This document shows, piece by piece, positions 16,985-24,508 of a stretch of DNA of 25,700 nucleotides. Under the pieces are notes generated by a model that saw only the letters and a program-made list of their open reading frames with translations, did not search any database and was not told the origin of the DNA. Within the stretch, counting starts at the first letter, position 1; each line of letters opens with the position of its first letter. The stretch is from Candidatus Lambdaproteobacteria bacterium. GTDB lineage: Bacteria; SAR324; NAC60-12. Where the stretch lies: assembly GCA_012964265.1 (NCBI GenBank), contig DTUH01000300.1, positions 1-25,700 on the forward strand, in the 5' to 3' direction. The position numbers and the translations under genes are program-made.

Positions 16985-17282
16985 TATTAATTTCTCTTTT
17001 TTGGTTGCAGTTGAAGGTTATCAGCCTTTATTCATTTCATTTTGAGAATATTTGCGAAAAAACGCAATTTGAAAGAAGGCGTTTTTGTATTGACTATCAA
17101 AGTACTCGGAATACGATACTTTGTGCATGTAATTATTTTCTCGAGTCAGGTAAAGGGGTAATCCCAATTTAAACCCATATTCAGAACGATGATTTTTGAC
17201 GGTGACTACACACTATCTGATACTAACCCTGCATCAACAAGTTGCGGCTAAATCAAGTTCAACCAATAACTTATAATTAACC
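16985..17282. promoter_or_regulatory. divergent control region between M16 protease and cyaY
   Basis: A 298-base gap with no open reading frame I would support. It holds two plus-strand candidate promoters (17090-17117 and 17196-17224) and an inverted repeat, CAAAGTA at 17098-17104 paired with TACTTTG at 17117-17123. It also holds an eight-base stem, AAAAACGC 17058-17065 with GCGTTTTT 17079-17086 and a 13-base loop. Confidence 0.45.
17196..17224 (+). promoter_or_regulatory. candidate cyaY promoter
   Basis: TTGACG (17196-17201) and GATACT (17219-17224) are separated by exactly 17 bases, giving five and four matches to the sigma-70 boxes, 58 bases upstream of the cyaY ATG. Confidence 0.42.
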
Positions 17283-17606
17283 ATGGAAAATAAAGAGTAT
17301 TTTGCCCGAGTTTCTGAATTGTTTGAGAGAGTCGAAGAGAAACTTGACGAATTTGAAGACGATATTGACTATGACCCTTCACCGGACAAACTTATGGTCA
17401 ACTTTGAAAAAAGCGGTAAAAAAGTTGTGATCAACACCCAACGCGCAATTAAGGAAATATGGCTCGCAGGTAATTCACGAGGCTGGCATTTTCAATTTCA
17501 GCAAGAAAAAGAGATATGGTTCGCGAATGCAGAACAGGAAGAATTTTACCAATGCCTGGCGAACCTGCTTTCCGAAAACCTGGGGCAGTCAGTTTCATTC
17601 AGCTAG
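17283..17606 (+). CDS. cyaY: iron-sulfur assembly protein CyaY (bacterial frataxin)
   Basis: Small acidic frataxin fold (107 aa) that binds iron and modulates cysteine desulfurase during Fe-S cluster assembly in the cytosol. Helix 1 carries the acidic ridge (EYFARVSELFERVEEKLDEFEDDID). It is followed by the beta sheet with KLMVNFEKSGKKVVINTQRAIKEIWLAG, where NxQ and IWLA are family hallmarks. Then come RGWHFQF, a short strand and the C-terminal helix EEFYQCLANLLSENLG. The length equals the E. coli protein. It stands alone on the plus strand between two minus-strand genes; no isc or suf gene is near. No Shine-Dalgarno is evident upstream. Confidence 0.94.
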   Translation: MENKEYFARVSELFERVEEKLDEFEDDIDYDPSPDKLMVNFEKSGKKVVINTQRAIKEIWLAGNSRGWHFQFQQEKEIWFANAEQEEFYQCLANLLSENLGQSVSFS

Positions 17607-17632
17607 TGTTAATTTTGTGATTTTCAGTTGAA

Positions 17633-18127
17633 TTATTTTGGTTTATCTTTCCGGTAATCTCCTGATTTTCCGCCAGTTTTTTCCAACAGACAAATAGACT
17701 CAATTTCCATGCTCTTGCTGACAGATTTGCACATATCATACACTGTCAGAGCCGCAACAGAAGCCGCTGTAAGGGCTTCCATTTCCACACCGGTACGTCC
17801 TGTAGTTTTAGCTGTAACTTGAATAACTGCATATTCTCCCTCCAACTCAATATCCACATTTACTCCAGAAAGCGGCAAAGGGTGACACATTGGAATCAGT
17901 TCTGATGTATGCTTTGCCCCTTGAATTCCAGCAATAACTGCGGTCTGCAGAACAGGTCCTTTTTTTGTGCTGCCGGATTCTTTCAGAATTTCCGAAAGCT
18001 CGCGCCCCAAAAAAACACGAGCCTCAGCGACTGCTGTGCGTTGAGTCACAGATTTTTCGGAAATATCAATCATCCGCGGTACATCACCCCCGGAAAGGTG
18101 AGTAAATTCTTTCTTGGAATCCGCCAT
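17633..18127 (-). CDS. moaC: molybdenum cofactor synthesis protein MoaC
   Basis: Cyclic pyranopterin monophosphate synthase, which acts after MoaA in molybdenum cofactor synthesis; cytosolic hexamer. The 164 aa contain FTHLSGGDVPRMIDISEK at the N-terminus and TAVIAGIQGAKHTSELIPMCHPLPLSGVNVDIE in the middle. KTTGRTGVEMEALTAASVAALTVYDMCKSV follows, with the conserved active-site Lys in YDMCK. All are textbook MoaC motifs at full family length. The gene starts 25 bases after the bpt stop, in the same direction, so it is likely the third gene of ftsZ-bpt-moaC. No other moa or moe genes are in view. Confidence 0.96.
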   Translation of the reverse strand: MADSKKEFTHLSGGDVPRMIDISEKSVTQRTAVAEARVFLGRELSEILKESGSTKKGPVLQTAVIAGIQGAKHTSELIPMCHPLPLSGVNVDIELEGEYAVIQVTAKTTGRTGVEMEALTAASVAALTVYDMCKSVSKSMEIESICLLEKTGGKSGDYRKDKPK

Positions 18128-18152
18128 GATATTGTGCAGGAACAGGTGAGTA

Positions 18153-18860
18153 TTATTTTTGCTTCTCTTGAAAAGGGATCCAGCGTGAATCCCTCAAAAT
18201 TTGGGCAGGCTGGAAGTCGGCTTTGTAATTCATTTTGGAAGAACTTTCAACCCAATATCCCAAATATAACCAACGAATATCAAGAAATCGAGCATACTCA
18301 ATTTCATAGAGCAGAGAAAATATTCCCAGTCTCATTGAAACAAATTCCGGATCAAATACAAAATATACGGAACTGATCAATTCCGGCAAACGGTCCAGCC
18401 AACCCACGCCAATCAGTTTTTTTCCTAAATAATAACGAAGGATTTCGGTTGGAACAGGAGATTCAATCAAAAATTCATAATACTCAGCCTCCTCAACCGG
18501 AGTCTCAAGTTCATGCCAATCTTTCTGATAACGCTGATAAAGTTCGAAATCCTGCCGGTTAAATTCCAGAGGATGATGCTCAACTCGTATATCCTTGTTT
18601 TTACGCCAGGTCCGGCGTTGACCTTTGTTTTTAGAGAAATTCTCAACGTCAACACGAATCGGAATACAAGACTGGCAACCTGAGCAAACCGGATGATAAA
18701 CGGAAAGACCGCTGCGTCGAAACCCCTGATTCAGTAAAGAGGTGTAACCGTCTGTGGGAAGCTTACTGGTCTGGAAAGTAAGATTTTGCCAGGTCTTGTC
18801 ATCTCGATAAGGGCATGGACCATTATCTGTCTGAAAAAGCTTTACTTGGATTCCGCTCAT
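18153..18860 (-). CDS. bpt: aspartate/glutamate leucyltransferase (Bpt, N-end rule)
   Basis: Transfers Leu (or Arg) from aminoacyl-tRNA to proteins with N-terminal Asp or Glu, marking them for ClpS/ClpAP. The 235 aa match the ATE/Bpt layout. The N-domain holds PCPYRDDKTWQN and LLNQGFRRSGLSVYHPVCSGCQSCIPIRV, with the conserved Cys cluster CPY...C-x2-C-x2-C. Then comes KGQRRTWRKN, and the GNAT-like C-domain holds LIGVGWLDRLPELISSVYFVFDPEF, MRLGIFSLLYEIEYAR and YLGYWVESSSKMNYKADFQP. It lies 48 bases downstream of ftsZ. A lone clpP gene occurs 5.6 kb away, but clpS and clpA are not in the window. Confidence 0.94.
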   Translation of the reverse strand: MSGIQVKLFQTDNGPCPYRDDKTWQNLTFQTSKLPTDGYTSLLNQGFRRSGLSVYHPVCSGCQSCIPIRVDVENFSKNKGQRRTWRKNKDIRVEHHPLEFNRQDFELYQRYQKDWHELETPVEEAEYYEFLIESPVPTEILRYYLGKKLIGVGWLDRLPELISSVYFVFDPEFVSMRLGIFSLLYEIEYARFLDIRWLYLGYWVESSSKMNYKADFQPAQILRDSRWIPFQEKQK

Positions 18861-18908
18861 TTTAAATGTTCTTGAAAGAGGAATAAGGGAAGGTGTAAAG
18901 TTTTTATT

Positions 18909-19880
18909 TCAAGACAATCCGGTGGCAATAACTGTCATTGTAACTTCATCTTTTGCAGAGTCAGAAAAGGTGGCTCCCCAAATCAACTCAACGTCTTCAT
19001 CTGCCATATCTTCTATGAGTGACATTGCTTCCTGAATTTCAAAAGCACTGGTGTCTTTTGGTCCACTCACATGTACTAAAATCCCTTTCGCCCCACGGAT
19101 GTCCGTATCTTCCATGAGAGAACCATGTAAGGCATCCTCCACCGCATTCAATGCCCTGTCCTTACCTTTTGCCACACCTCTTCCAATGACTGCTTTACCC
19201 ATACCTTTCATAATGGTTTCCACATCCGCGAAATCCACATTGATGTCTCCGACTCCACTAAGCAGCATGGTTATTCCTCTAATGGCGTTGATCAGCACCA
19301 TATCAGCCATGTGAAAAGCCTCAAGGAAACTCGTATTTTGAGTACTTGCATCAAGGAGTTTATCGTTTGGAATAACGAGTAAAGTGTCAGTGTATTCACG
19401 CAGACGCTCAACTCCGGCCAGCCCCGCACTCCTTCGTTTAGTACCCTCAAATGAAAAAGGAATCGTAACTATACCGACAGTTAGAATTTGTTTTTCTTTT
19501 GCCATTCTGGCAATGGTAGGTGCAGCTCCAGTTCCAGTTCCACCGCCCATACCCGCGGCAATGAAAATCATGTTCGCTCCTTCAATAGCTTCAGCTATTT
19601 CTGTAATGCTCTCTTCAGCAGCGTTTTCACCCACTTCAGGGCGTGCGCCCGCACCCATCCCCCGTGTTAATTTTTTGCCAAGTTCGATCTTTTTATGAGA
19701 TTTGTTACGCTTTAAAGCCTTGACATCCGTGTTGCAAATAATAGTCTCTACCTGGTCAAAATTTTCTTCTGCCATTTGTGTGACCACATTGCCTCCAGCG
19801 CCGCCAACACCAATGATTTTTATGGTTGGTATAAATCCTTCCTGAACAGGATAAAATTGTGTGCTTCGTTTTTCTGCCAT
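18909..19880 (-). CDS. ftsZ: FtsZ, GTPase core without C-terminal tail
   Basis: Tubulin-like GTPase that forms the division ring. The 323 aa contain the N-terminal IKIIGVGGAGGNVV (20-33), the GTP-binding GGGTGTG (112-118), the switch segment VTIPFSFEG, and the synergy loop NVDFADVET (214-222) with both catalytic Asp residues. The C-terminal subdomain ends EVTMTVIATGLS. Typical FtsZ continues beyond VIATGF with a linker of 50 or more residues and a conserved FtsA/ZipA-binding peptide. Here TGA follows at once, and the bases after it show no frameshifted continuation. The gene is not next to ftsQ, ftsA or mur genes. It is either a minimal FtsZ or a second paralogue. It is followed by bpt and moaC. 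Confidence 0.93.
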   Translation of the reverse strand: MAEKRSTQFYPVQEGFIPTIKIIGVGGAGGNVVTQMAEENFDQVETIICNTDVKALKRNKSHKKIELGKKLTRGMGAGARPEVGENAAEESITEIAEAIEGANMIFIAAGMGGGTGTGAAPTIARMAKEKQILTVGIVTIPFSFEGTKRRSAGLAGVERLREYTDTLLVIPNDKLLDASTQNTSFLEAFHMADMVLINAIRGITMLLSGVGDINVDFADVETIMKGMGKAVIGRGVAKGKDRALNAVEDALHGSLMEDTDIRGAKGILVHVSGPKDTSAFEIQEAMSLIEDMADEDVELIWGATFSDSAKDEVTMTVIATGLS

Positions 19881-20193
19881 GAATACAACTCAAAAGAATT
19901 TGGGGAACATCACTGGATTTGTCTCGAAAATAAATCCAAAGTTAGATAGAATATTCCACAGTTTTAAACTAATCTATTAAAGAGATTCCAGGAGACAGAT
20001 TGCCGCTGGAAATATCCAAAGTATAAGGAAAACAGCAAGTATGCAATAATCGTAAAAATATTAACTTCACACTTTAAACCGTTTGCTGATTGTGAATCTA
20101 CCTGCATCAGCTAGTGAGCAGTTACATTAATAATCAATTATGATTCTCATTTATCAAAAAAGCTTTTTCTGCAGTAAGATTTAGTTTTTAACA

Positions 20194-20209
20194 CAATTAA
20201 TGTTAATTG
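20194..20209. promoter_or_regulatory. perfect palindrome, candidate operator 1
   Basis: CAATTAA-TG-TTAATTG: seven-base arms around a two-base centre, immediately upstream of a second palindrome and of the promoter region of the 49-aa gene. The symmetry fits a dimeric regulator site. Confidence 0.42.
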
Positions 20210-20214
20210 GATTG

Positions 20215-20236
20215 ACTAATCCTTGCACTGATTAGT
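20215..20236. promoter_or_regulatory. perfect inverted repeat, candidate operator 2
   Basis: ACTAATC and GATTAGT, seven-base arms separated by CTTGCACT. It overlaps the possible -35 sequences TTGACT (20212-20217) and TTGCAC (20223-20228), which suits a repressor site over a promoter. Confidence 0.42.
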
Positions 20237-20253
20237 AAATTATGATAAAGGTG

Positions 20254-20259
20254 TATAAT
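20254..20259 (+). promoter_or_regulatory. consensus -10 box for the 49-aa gene
   Basis: A perfect TATAAT, 71 bases before the ATG at 20330. The sequence 16-17 bases upstream (TTAGTA) is only a weak -35, so this promoter may need an activator. Confidence 0.35.
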
Positions 20260-20281
20260 TGAATTTGCAAACCAAAGAATT

Positions 20282-20306
20282 TCAGGCGGTTAAAAAACCA
20301 CCCTGA
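20282..20306 (+). promoter_or_regulatory. 5'-leader hairpin
   Basis: TCAGG-C-GGTT, loop AAAA, AACC-AC-CCTGA gives nine base pairs with a one-by-two internal loop, ending 23 bases before the start codon of the 49-aa gene. There is no T-run after it, so it is not a simple terminator. It may act as a transcript-stability or protein-binding element. Confidence 0.4.
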
Positions 20307-20329
20307 TTCATTTTAACTAAGGACCTATT

Positions 20330-20479
20330 ATGATTTCTGAGCAAGTTTTTTATCTTTTTCTCTTTCCCTGGATTATTTTCATAGCAACTATTCCAGGTTC
20401 TGTTATGACTTATCTCTTCGCTGGACTGGCGGCACAATTGCTTAATTATCTTCCGGAAAAAACCGAAACCGATGAATAA
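20330..20479 (+). CDS. 49-aa membrane microprotein
   Basis: Previously easy to miss: 49 residues beginning MISEQVFYLFLFPWIIFIATIPG. A hydrophobic stretch from residue ~7 to ~21 is followed by a second apolar stretch (VMTYLFAGLAAQLLNYL, ~25-41) and an acidic tail PEKTETDE. This predicts one long or two short membrane segments. AAGGA with six bases before the ATG at 20330 is a good ribosome binding site. A TATAAT box, a leader hairpin and two palindromes upstream support expression. It precedes the YbjN-like gene in the same direction. The family is not recognised; it may be a small membrane partner or stress microprotein. Confidence 0.6.
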   Translation: MISEQVFYLFLFPWIIFIATIPGSVMTYLFAGLAAQLLNYLPEKTETDE

Positions 20480-20537
20480 GCATGGAAATTCCGCAAGCAG
20501 TTTGGACAGCTAGTTTTCCATTCAATCTCTCTGTCAT

Positions 20538-20544
20538 GGAGGAG
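20538..20544 (+). promoter_or_regulatory. strong ribosome binding site fixing a TTG start
   Basis: GGAGGAG lies just before TTG at 20547 and far from the next ATG (20565), so it selects TTG as the start of the YbjN-like gene. The same bases lie inside a 22-codon reading frame whose TGA overlaps the TTG. Confidence 0.6.
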
Positions 20545-20546
20545 AC

Positions 20547-20942
20547 TTGAACCAGTATAGCGCAATGATTACCGACTTTCTGCATAATTGCGGAGACGTG
20601 GAAAAAGGGTTCGTAGGTAACAGTGAATGGTGGATTGTCAGTGGTTCAGTCAAAGTTCAGATTTTCCTCACTAATTTGGAGGAAAATGCCGAATTGGTTG
20701 TTGCAGCAAATCTTTTTCAGTATCCTGTACAAAAAGCGGAGATCAACGAATATGTGCTTAAACTAAACGGAACGCTGAAGTTAAAAGGAGTTAGTTTTGG
20801 GATACGTAATCAGCATCTGATTTTAAGTTATATCCGCCCGGTTCAAGAATTGGATCCGGAGGAACTGGAATGGATTATTGCCAGCATTGCCGTCATTGCG
20901 GATGAATACGACGATTTCCTCATTGAAAAATTTAACCTGTAG
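20547..20942 (+). CDS. YbjN/CesT-chaperone-fold-like protein
   Basis: A 131-aa soluble protein with an alpha-beta-alpha pattern. It has an N-terminal helix (YSAMITDFLHNCG), then strands WWIVSGSVKVQIFLTNL and ELVVAANLFQYPV. A helix EINEYVLKLNGTLKLKGVSFGIRNQHLILSYIRPVQ and a terminal helix (LEWIIASIAVIADEYDDFLIEKF) follow. This order, with NxxLxxx...FGI...LxLxxxRP and a long final helix ending DEYDD, matches the YbjN/type III secretion chaperone-like superfamily seen in many bacteria and cyanobacteria. Its role there is chaperone or regulatory and poorly defined. It starts with TTG after a strong GGAGG. I am fairly sure it is a real gene and less sure of the family. Confidence 0.75.
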   Translation: MNQYSAMITDFLHNCGDVEKGFVGNSEWWIVSGSVKVQIFLTNLEENAELVVAANLFQYPVQKAEINEYVLKLNGTLKLKGVSFGIRNQHLILSYIRPVQELDPEELEWIIASIAVIADEYDDFLIEKFNL

Positions 20943-20971
20943 AAACCTGCCTTTTACTTTAAAAAATTAGT

Positions 20972-21484
20972 TTGACAGCCTGCCCCTCACAAGTTTCCTG
21001 TCTCTATCAATCTCCATTGGGACAACTCAAACTGGTTGAAAAACATGGTTTTTTAACACAGTCGGATTTCATTGATGAACTTTCGGAAGAAGAAATTGGT
21101 TCCGGTATTTCTCTACAGCAAGTTTCCGCATTCCTCCAAAAAGTTTGCCTGCAGCTAGATGAGTATTTTTCCGGGAACCTGCATAAGTTCGACCTGCCGT
21201 TAAAACCTCAAGGTACAGTTTTTCAGCGTTCGGCATGGAACGCGTTGCTCCGGATACCTTATGGAGAAACCCGTAGTTACTTACAGCAAGCTCAAGCCAT
21301 CGAAAATCCTAAAGCGGTTCGTGCAGTCGGAATGGCCAACTCCAGAAATCCTATTCACATAATCATTCCCTGTCACAGGGTGATTGGAAAAAATGGTGCT
21401 TTGACAGGTTATGCAGGAGGGATTGAGAGGAAGATTGGTTTACTTGAACTTGAAAAGCGTTTCAAGCCCGTACAAATGAATTAG
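20972..21484 (+). CDS. ogt: O6-methylguanine-DNA methyltransferase
   Basis: Suicide DNA-repair protein of 170 aa that moves the alkyl group from O6-alkylguanine to its own cysteine. The acceptor is C134 in IIPCHRVIGKNG. IPYGETRSY (95-103) lies in the DNA-binding helix-turn-helix, followed by AVRAVGMANSRNPI, the Asn hinge and LTGYAGGIERK. The N-terminal domain is shorter and divergent but keeps YQSPLGQLKLVE. The only start consistent with that domain is TTG at 20972, because a TAA lies four codons upstream in frame; no Shine-Dalgarno is visible. The preceding YbjN-like gene also starts with TTG. The 3' end overlaps the convergent hydrolase gene by 23 bases. Confidence 0.95.
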   Translation: MTACPSQVSCLYQSPLGQLKLVEKHGFLTQSDFIDELSEEEIGSGISLQQVSAFLQKVCLQLDEYFSGNLHKFDLPLKPQGTVFQRSAWNALLRIPYGETRSYLQQAQAIENPKAVRAVGMANSRNPIHIIIPCHRVIGKNGALTGYAGGIERKIGLLELEKRFKPVQMN

Positions 21485-22106
21485 AACGCATCTCACGTCC
21501 AATGCTGGTTGAATCACCGTGTCCGGTGATCACCGAAATGTCTTCATCAAGTGTGTAAAGCTTTTCCTGAATTGATTGCTCAATTTTCTGATAATCACCT
21601 CCCCACAAATCAGTTCGACCAATTGAGCCCTGGAAGAGTGTGTCTCCGGCAATAAGCAGTTTTTGGCTTTCAAACAAAAAACACATGGAACCCGGAGTGT
21701 GTCCGGGTGTGTGAAGAGCTTTGCCCTGCACGCCTTTCAAGACTATTTCCTCTTCATGCTCCAGCCATTGATCCGGAGGCGGAGGTTCCTCAAAAGGAAT
21801 CCCAAACATCCGGCATTGATCTTCCAGCATATCCCAGAGAAATAAATCTTCACGATGCAGAGCCAAGTTTGCTCCGGTTGCCTCTTTCATTTTTCCGGAT
21901 GCAAGAAAATGATCCAGATGCGCATGTGTATGAATTATACGTTCCACATGTAAATCTAACTCCAACAAACGCTCAAGCAGCATTTCCGCGTCACCTCCTG
22001 GATCTACTACAATTGCTTTCCGGCTCACAGGATCACCTATAATGGTACAATTACACTGTAGGGGACCAACAGGCAAAGTTTCAACGATTAGCTCGGAAAC
22101 ACTCAT
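21462..22106 (-). CDS. glyoxalase II-like metallo-beta-lactamase-fold hydrolase (YcbL type)
   Basis: A 214-aa binuclear metal hydrolase of the hydroxyacylglutathione-hydrolase-like group. Metal ligands seen are THAHLDH (T60-H66, with H61, H63, D65 and H66), H136 in TPGHTPGS, D155 in AGDTLF, and H196 in ITGHGDST. The stretch FQGSIGRTDLWGGDYQKI is typical of the short YcbL type II enzymes that lack the C-terminal glutathione-binding domain of GloB. The substrate is therefore likely a thioester or small acyl-thiol but is unproven. Its ATG overlaps the topA stop as TAATG, so translation is probably coupled to topA. The 3' end overlaps ogt on the other strand by 23 bases. Confidence 0.93.
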   Translation of the reverse strand: MSVSELIVETLPVGPLQCNCTIIGDPVSRKAIVVDPGGDAEMLLERLLELDLHVERIIHTHAHLDHFLASGKMKEATGANLALHREDLFLWDMLEDQCRMFGIPFEEPPPPDQWLEHEEEIVLKGVQGKALHTPGHTPGSMCFLFESQKLLIAGDTLFQGSIGRTDLWGGDYQKIEQSIQEKLYTLDEDISVITGHGDSTSIGREMRSNSFVRA

Positions 22107-24406
22107 TATGCTGTCCGCTTTTTGGCTATTTTATTTTTTTCACCTTTATAGCCTTTTGGAGGCGGAGCTTCCACAATTATTTTATGACAGGCAGCCTCGT
22201 CTAAACTCTCCGGATCAACTCCTTTTGGTATTTTGTAATTTTTCCTTCCGGATTTTATATATGCTCCATAACGGCCTTCCAAGACGAGAATATCTCCAAA
22301 ATCATGAATTGTACTTTTAGCTTTTTTCTCCAAACCTTCCCTGATAATTTCCATAGCTTGTGCCAAATCGGTATTTAGCGGATCGTCTCCTTTTGGCAGG
22401 GAGAAAAAATTTTTACCCAGTTTTACATAAGGTCCATATCGTCCGTTGTTGACTATAATCTGCTCTCCGTTTTCGTAGTTCCCAAGAGTTCGAGGCAAGG
22501 CAAAACATTCCATCGCCTCTTCAAAAGTTACTTCGTTAAGATTGAGGTTGCCTGGCAAAGAGGCAAATCGCGGTTTTTCCTCATCTTCGTGAGTACCAAT
22601 CTGCACCATTGGTCCATATCTGCCGATACTGACACTTACAGGTTTACCACTTTCAGGATCAGACCCCAACTCACGGCGTTTGATCACTTCTGCACGTGTA
22701 ACAGACTCGCCTTTTTCTACAACTCTCTGGTGAAAAGGCTGATAAAAATTCCCCATCATTTCCACCCATTTTTCCTCACCATTTGCAATCCTGTCTAAGT
22801 TGCGTTCTATTTTTGCGGTAAATCCCAGATTTACAATTTCTGCAAAATGGTCTGTGAGAAAATCAGTAACAACTTCTCCAATGGACGTCGGCTTGAGTTG
22901 TTTTTCCGGAGTAACCTCCACATAACCTCTATCCTGGATTGTTGAGATAGTTGGTGCATACGTGGATGGTCTCCCGATACCTTCAGATTCCATTTTTTTC
23001 ACCAAAGATGCTTCAGTGTAACGCGGAGGCGGTTTGGTAAACAATTGTTCCAGATTTAATTTTTTCAACTGCAGTTGTTGATCTTTTTCCACTTTGGGCA
23101 GTATCATGTCTTTTTCACCTGCCGCAGGACTAGAACCCTCAAGGCCTTCTGTGTATGCCTGCAAGAATCCCGGAAAAACCACTCGTTGACCCTTTGCTAC
23201 AAAAAGACACTCTTTTGTTACTCCTGCTTCAATTTTCAAAGTTGTACGGGCAATTTCAGCGGCAGCCATTTGTGAGGCAAGAGTGCGCTTCCATACCAAA
23301 CTGTAAAGACGAAATTGATCAGCGCTCAAATGTTCTTTAACAGTACTTGGTTTGAGGGAAAGATCAACCGGACGAATTGCTTCGTGCGCTTCCTGCGCGT
23401 TTGCTGAACGGTTCTTAAAAAAACGCGGCTCCTTTAAACCAAATTTTATTCCATATTCATTGCTGATAACCTCCTGTGCCTGAGTTAGAGCCTGTTCCGC
23501 AAGTACTACTGAATCAGTACGCATATAGGTAATCAGACCACCACTGTAATCCGGAATCTCAAAATTACCCTCGTAAAGCTGCTGTGCGACAACCATTGTT
23601 CGTTTGACTGAATTTCCCAGTTTTACTGAAGCTTCCTGCTGAATGGTTGAGGTTGTGAACGGTGCAGTTGGATTTCGGTTTGTCATGCGTTCATCAATTT
23701 CTCGCACCACAAAATCTCCCTGCTTTACACTGGCTTCAATTTCGCGGGCACCTGTTTCATTGATTACTTTTGCAGGTTTTCCATTAAGCTGTTTCAACTC
23801 TGCAGAAAATCCCACAAAATCCGCTCGAATTTTCCAATATTCTTCAGGTATAAATTTTCTTATTTCTCTTTCACGTTCAACTAAAATATGAACAGAAACA
23901 CTCTGCACCCTGCCTGCAGAAAGTCCTGGTTTGATTTTTTTCCAAAGTAATGGTGACAATTCATATCCTACCGCCCTGTCTAAAATTCTACGCGCCTGTT
24001 GGGCGTCAACCAATTGTTGATCTACTTCACGTGGATTTTCCAGTGCATTGAGAATTGCAGGCTTAGTGATTTCGTGAAAGACGATCCTTTTAACCGGTTG
24101 CTTTTCCAAACCAAGCGCTTCCAAGAGATGCCAGGATATTGCCTCACCTTCACGGTCTTCATCAGTTGCAAGATAAATAACAGTATTTTTGTCAATTTGT
24201 TTTTTCAGGTCCGCAACCGTTTTTTTCTTATTCTTGGAAATTTCATATTCCGGAGCAAATCCATTTTCCGGATCAAAACCGAGTTTACTTGAAGGCAGAT
24301 CCCGGACATGACCCATGGATGCAGTTACGGTGTAATCTTTACCCAGAAACTTGCTGATTGTGCGGGCTTTAGCAGGTGATTCTACAATAATTAAATTTTT
24401 TGCCAT
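22106..24406 (-). CDS. topA: DNA topoisomerase I, type IA
   Basis: Relaxes negative supercoils by single-strand passage. The 766 aa open MAKNLIIVESPAKARTI (Toprim Glu9), with TDEDREGEA at 81-89 carrying D82 and D84. Next come QARRILDRAVGYELSPLLW and LSAGRVQSV, and the catalytic Tyr294 is in GLITYMRTDS. Downstream, GIGRPSTYAPTISTIQDRGYV (477-497) is typical. The C-terminus has no Cys4 zinc ribbons; instead there are three GRYG-type repeats (595-, 655- and 711-) ending in a Lys-rich tail. This is the topoisomerase C-terminal-repeat architecture found in several phyla other than gammaproteobacteria. The gene is 102 bases downstream of clpP and overlaps the hydrolase gene. Confidence 0.97.
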   Translation of the reverse strand: MAKNLIIVESPAKARTISKFLGKDYTVTASMGHVRDLPSSKLGFDPENGFAPEYEISKNKKKTVADLKKQIDKNTVIYLATDEDREGEAISWHLLEALGLEKQPVKRIVFHEITKPAILNALENPREVDQQLVDAQQARRILDRAVGYELSPLLWKKIKPGLSAGRVQSVSVHILVEREREIRKFIPEEYWKIRADFVGFSAELKQLNGKPAKVINETGAREIEASVKQGDFVVREIDERMTNRNPTAPFTTSTIQQEASVKLGNSVKRTMVVAQQLYEGNFEIPDYSGGLITYMRTDSVVLAEQALTQAQEVISNEYGIKFGLKEPRFFKNRSANAQEAHEAIRPVDLSLKPSTVKEHLSADQFRLYSLVWKRTLASQMAAAEIARTTLKIEAGVTKECLFVAKGQRVVFPGFLQAYTEGLEGSSPAAGEKDMILPKVEKDQQLQLKKLNLEQLFTKPPPRYTEASLVKKMESEGIGRPSTYAPTISTIQDRGYVEVTPEKQLKPTSIGEVVTDFLTDHFAEIVNLGFTAKIERNLDRIANGEEKWVEMMGNFYQPFHQRVVEKGESVTRAEVIKRRELGSDPESGKPVSVSIGRYGPMVQIGTHEDEEKPRFASLPGNLNLNEVTFEEAMECFALPRTLGNYENGEQIIVNNGRYGPYVKLGKNFFSLPKGDDPLNTDLAQAMEIIREGLEKKAKSTIHDFGDILVLEGRYGAYIKSGRKNYKIPKGVDPESLDEAACHKIIVEAPPPKGYKGEKNKIAKKRTA

Positions 24407-24508
24407 AAAATTCTATGCATTCAGCAAATGTGAAATGTAATTTTCAATAATGTGATTTAAAATGATATTTTGGATGCAAACCTAAAATGATGGAAAAAAG
24501 ACCTTTCC

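Larger units (their letters stand above)
19881..20329. other. palindrome-rich divergent intergenic region
   Basis: A 449-base gap between ftsZ (minus) and the 49-aa gene (plus) with no supportable reading frame. It contains a Fur-like 19-mer (20136-20154), two perfect inverted repeats (20194-20209 and 20215-20236), a TATAAT box (20254-20259) and a leader hairpin (20282-20306). No convincing ftsZ promoter was found on the minus strand. Confidence 0.6.
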
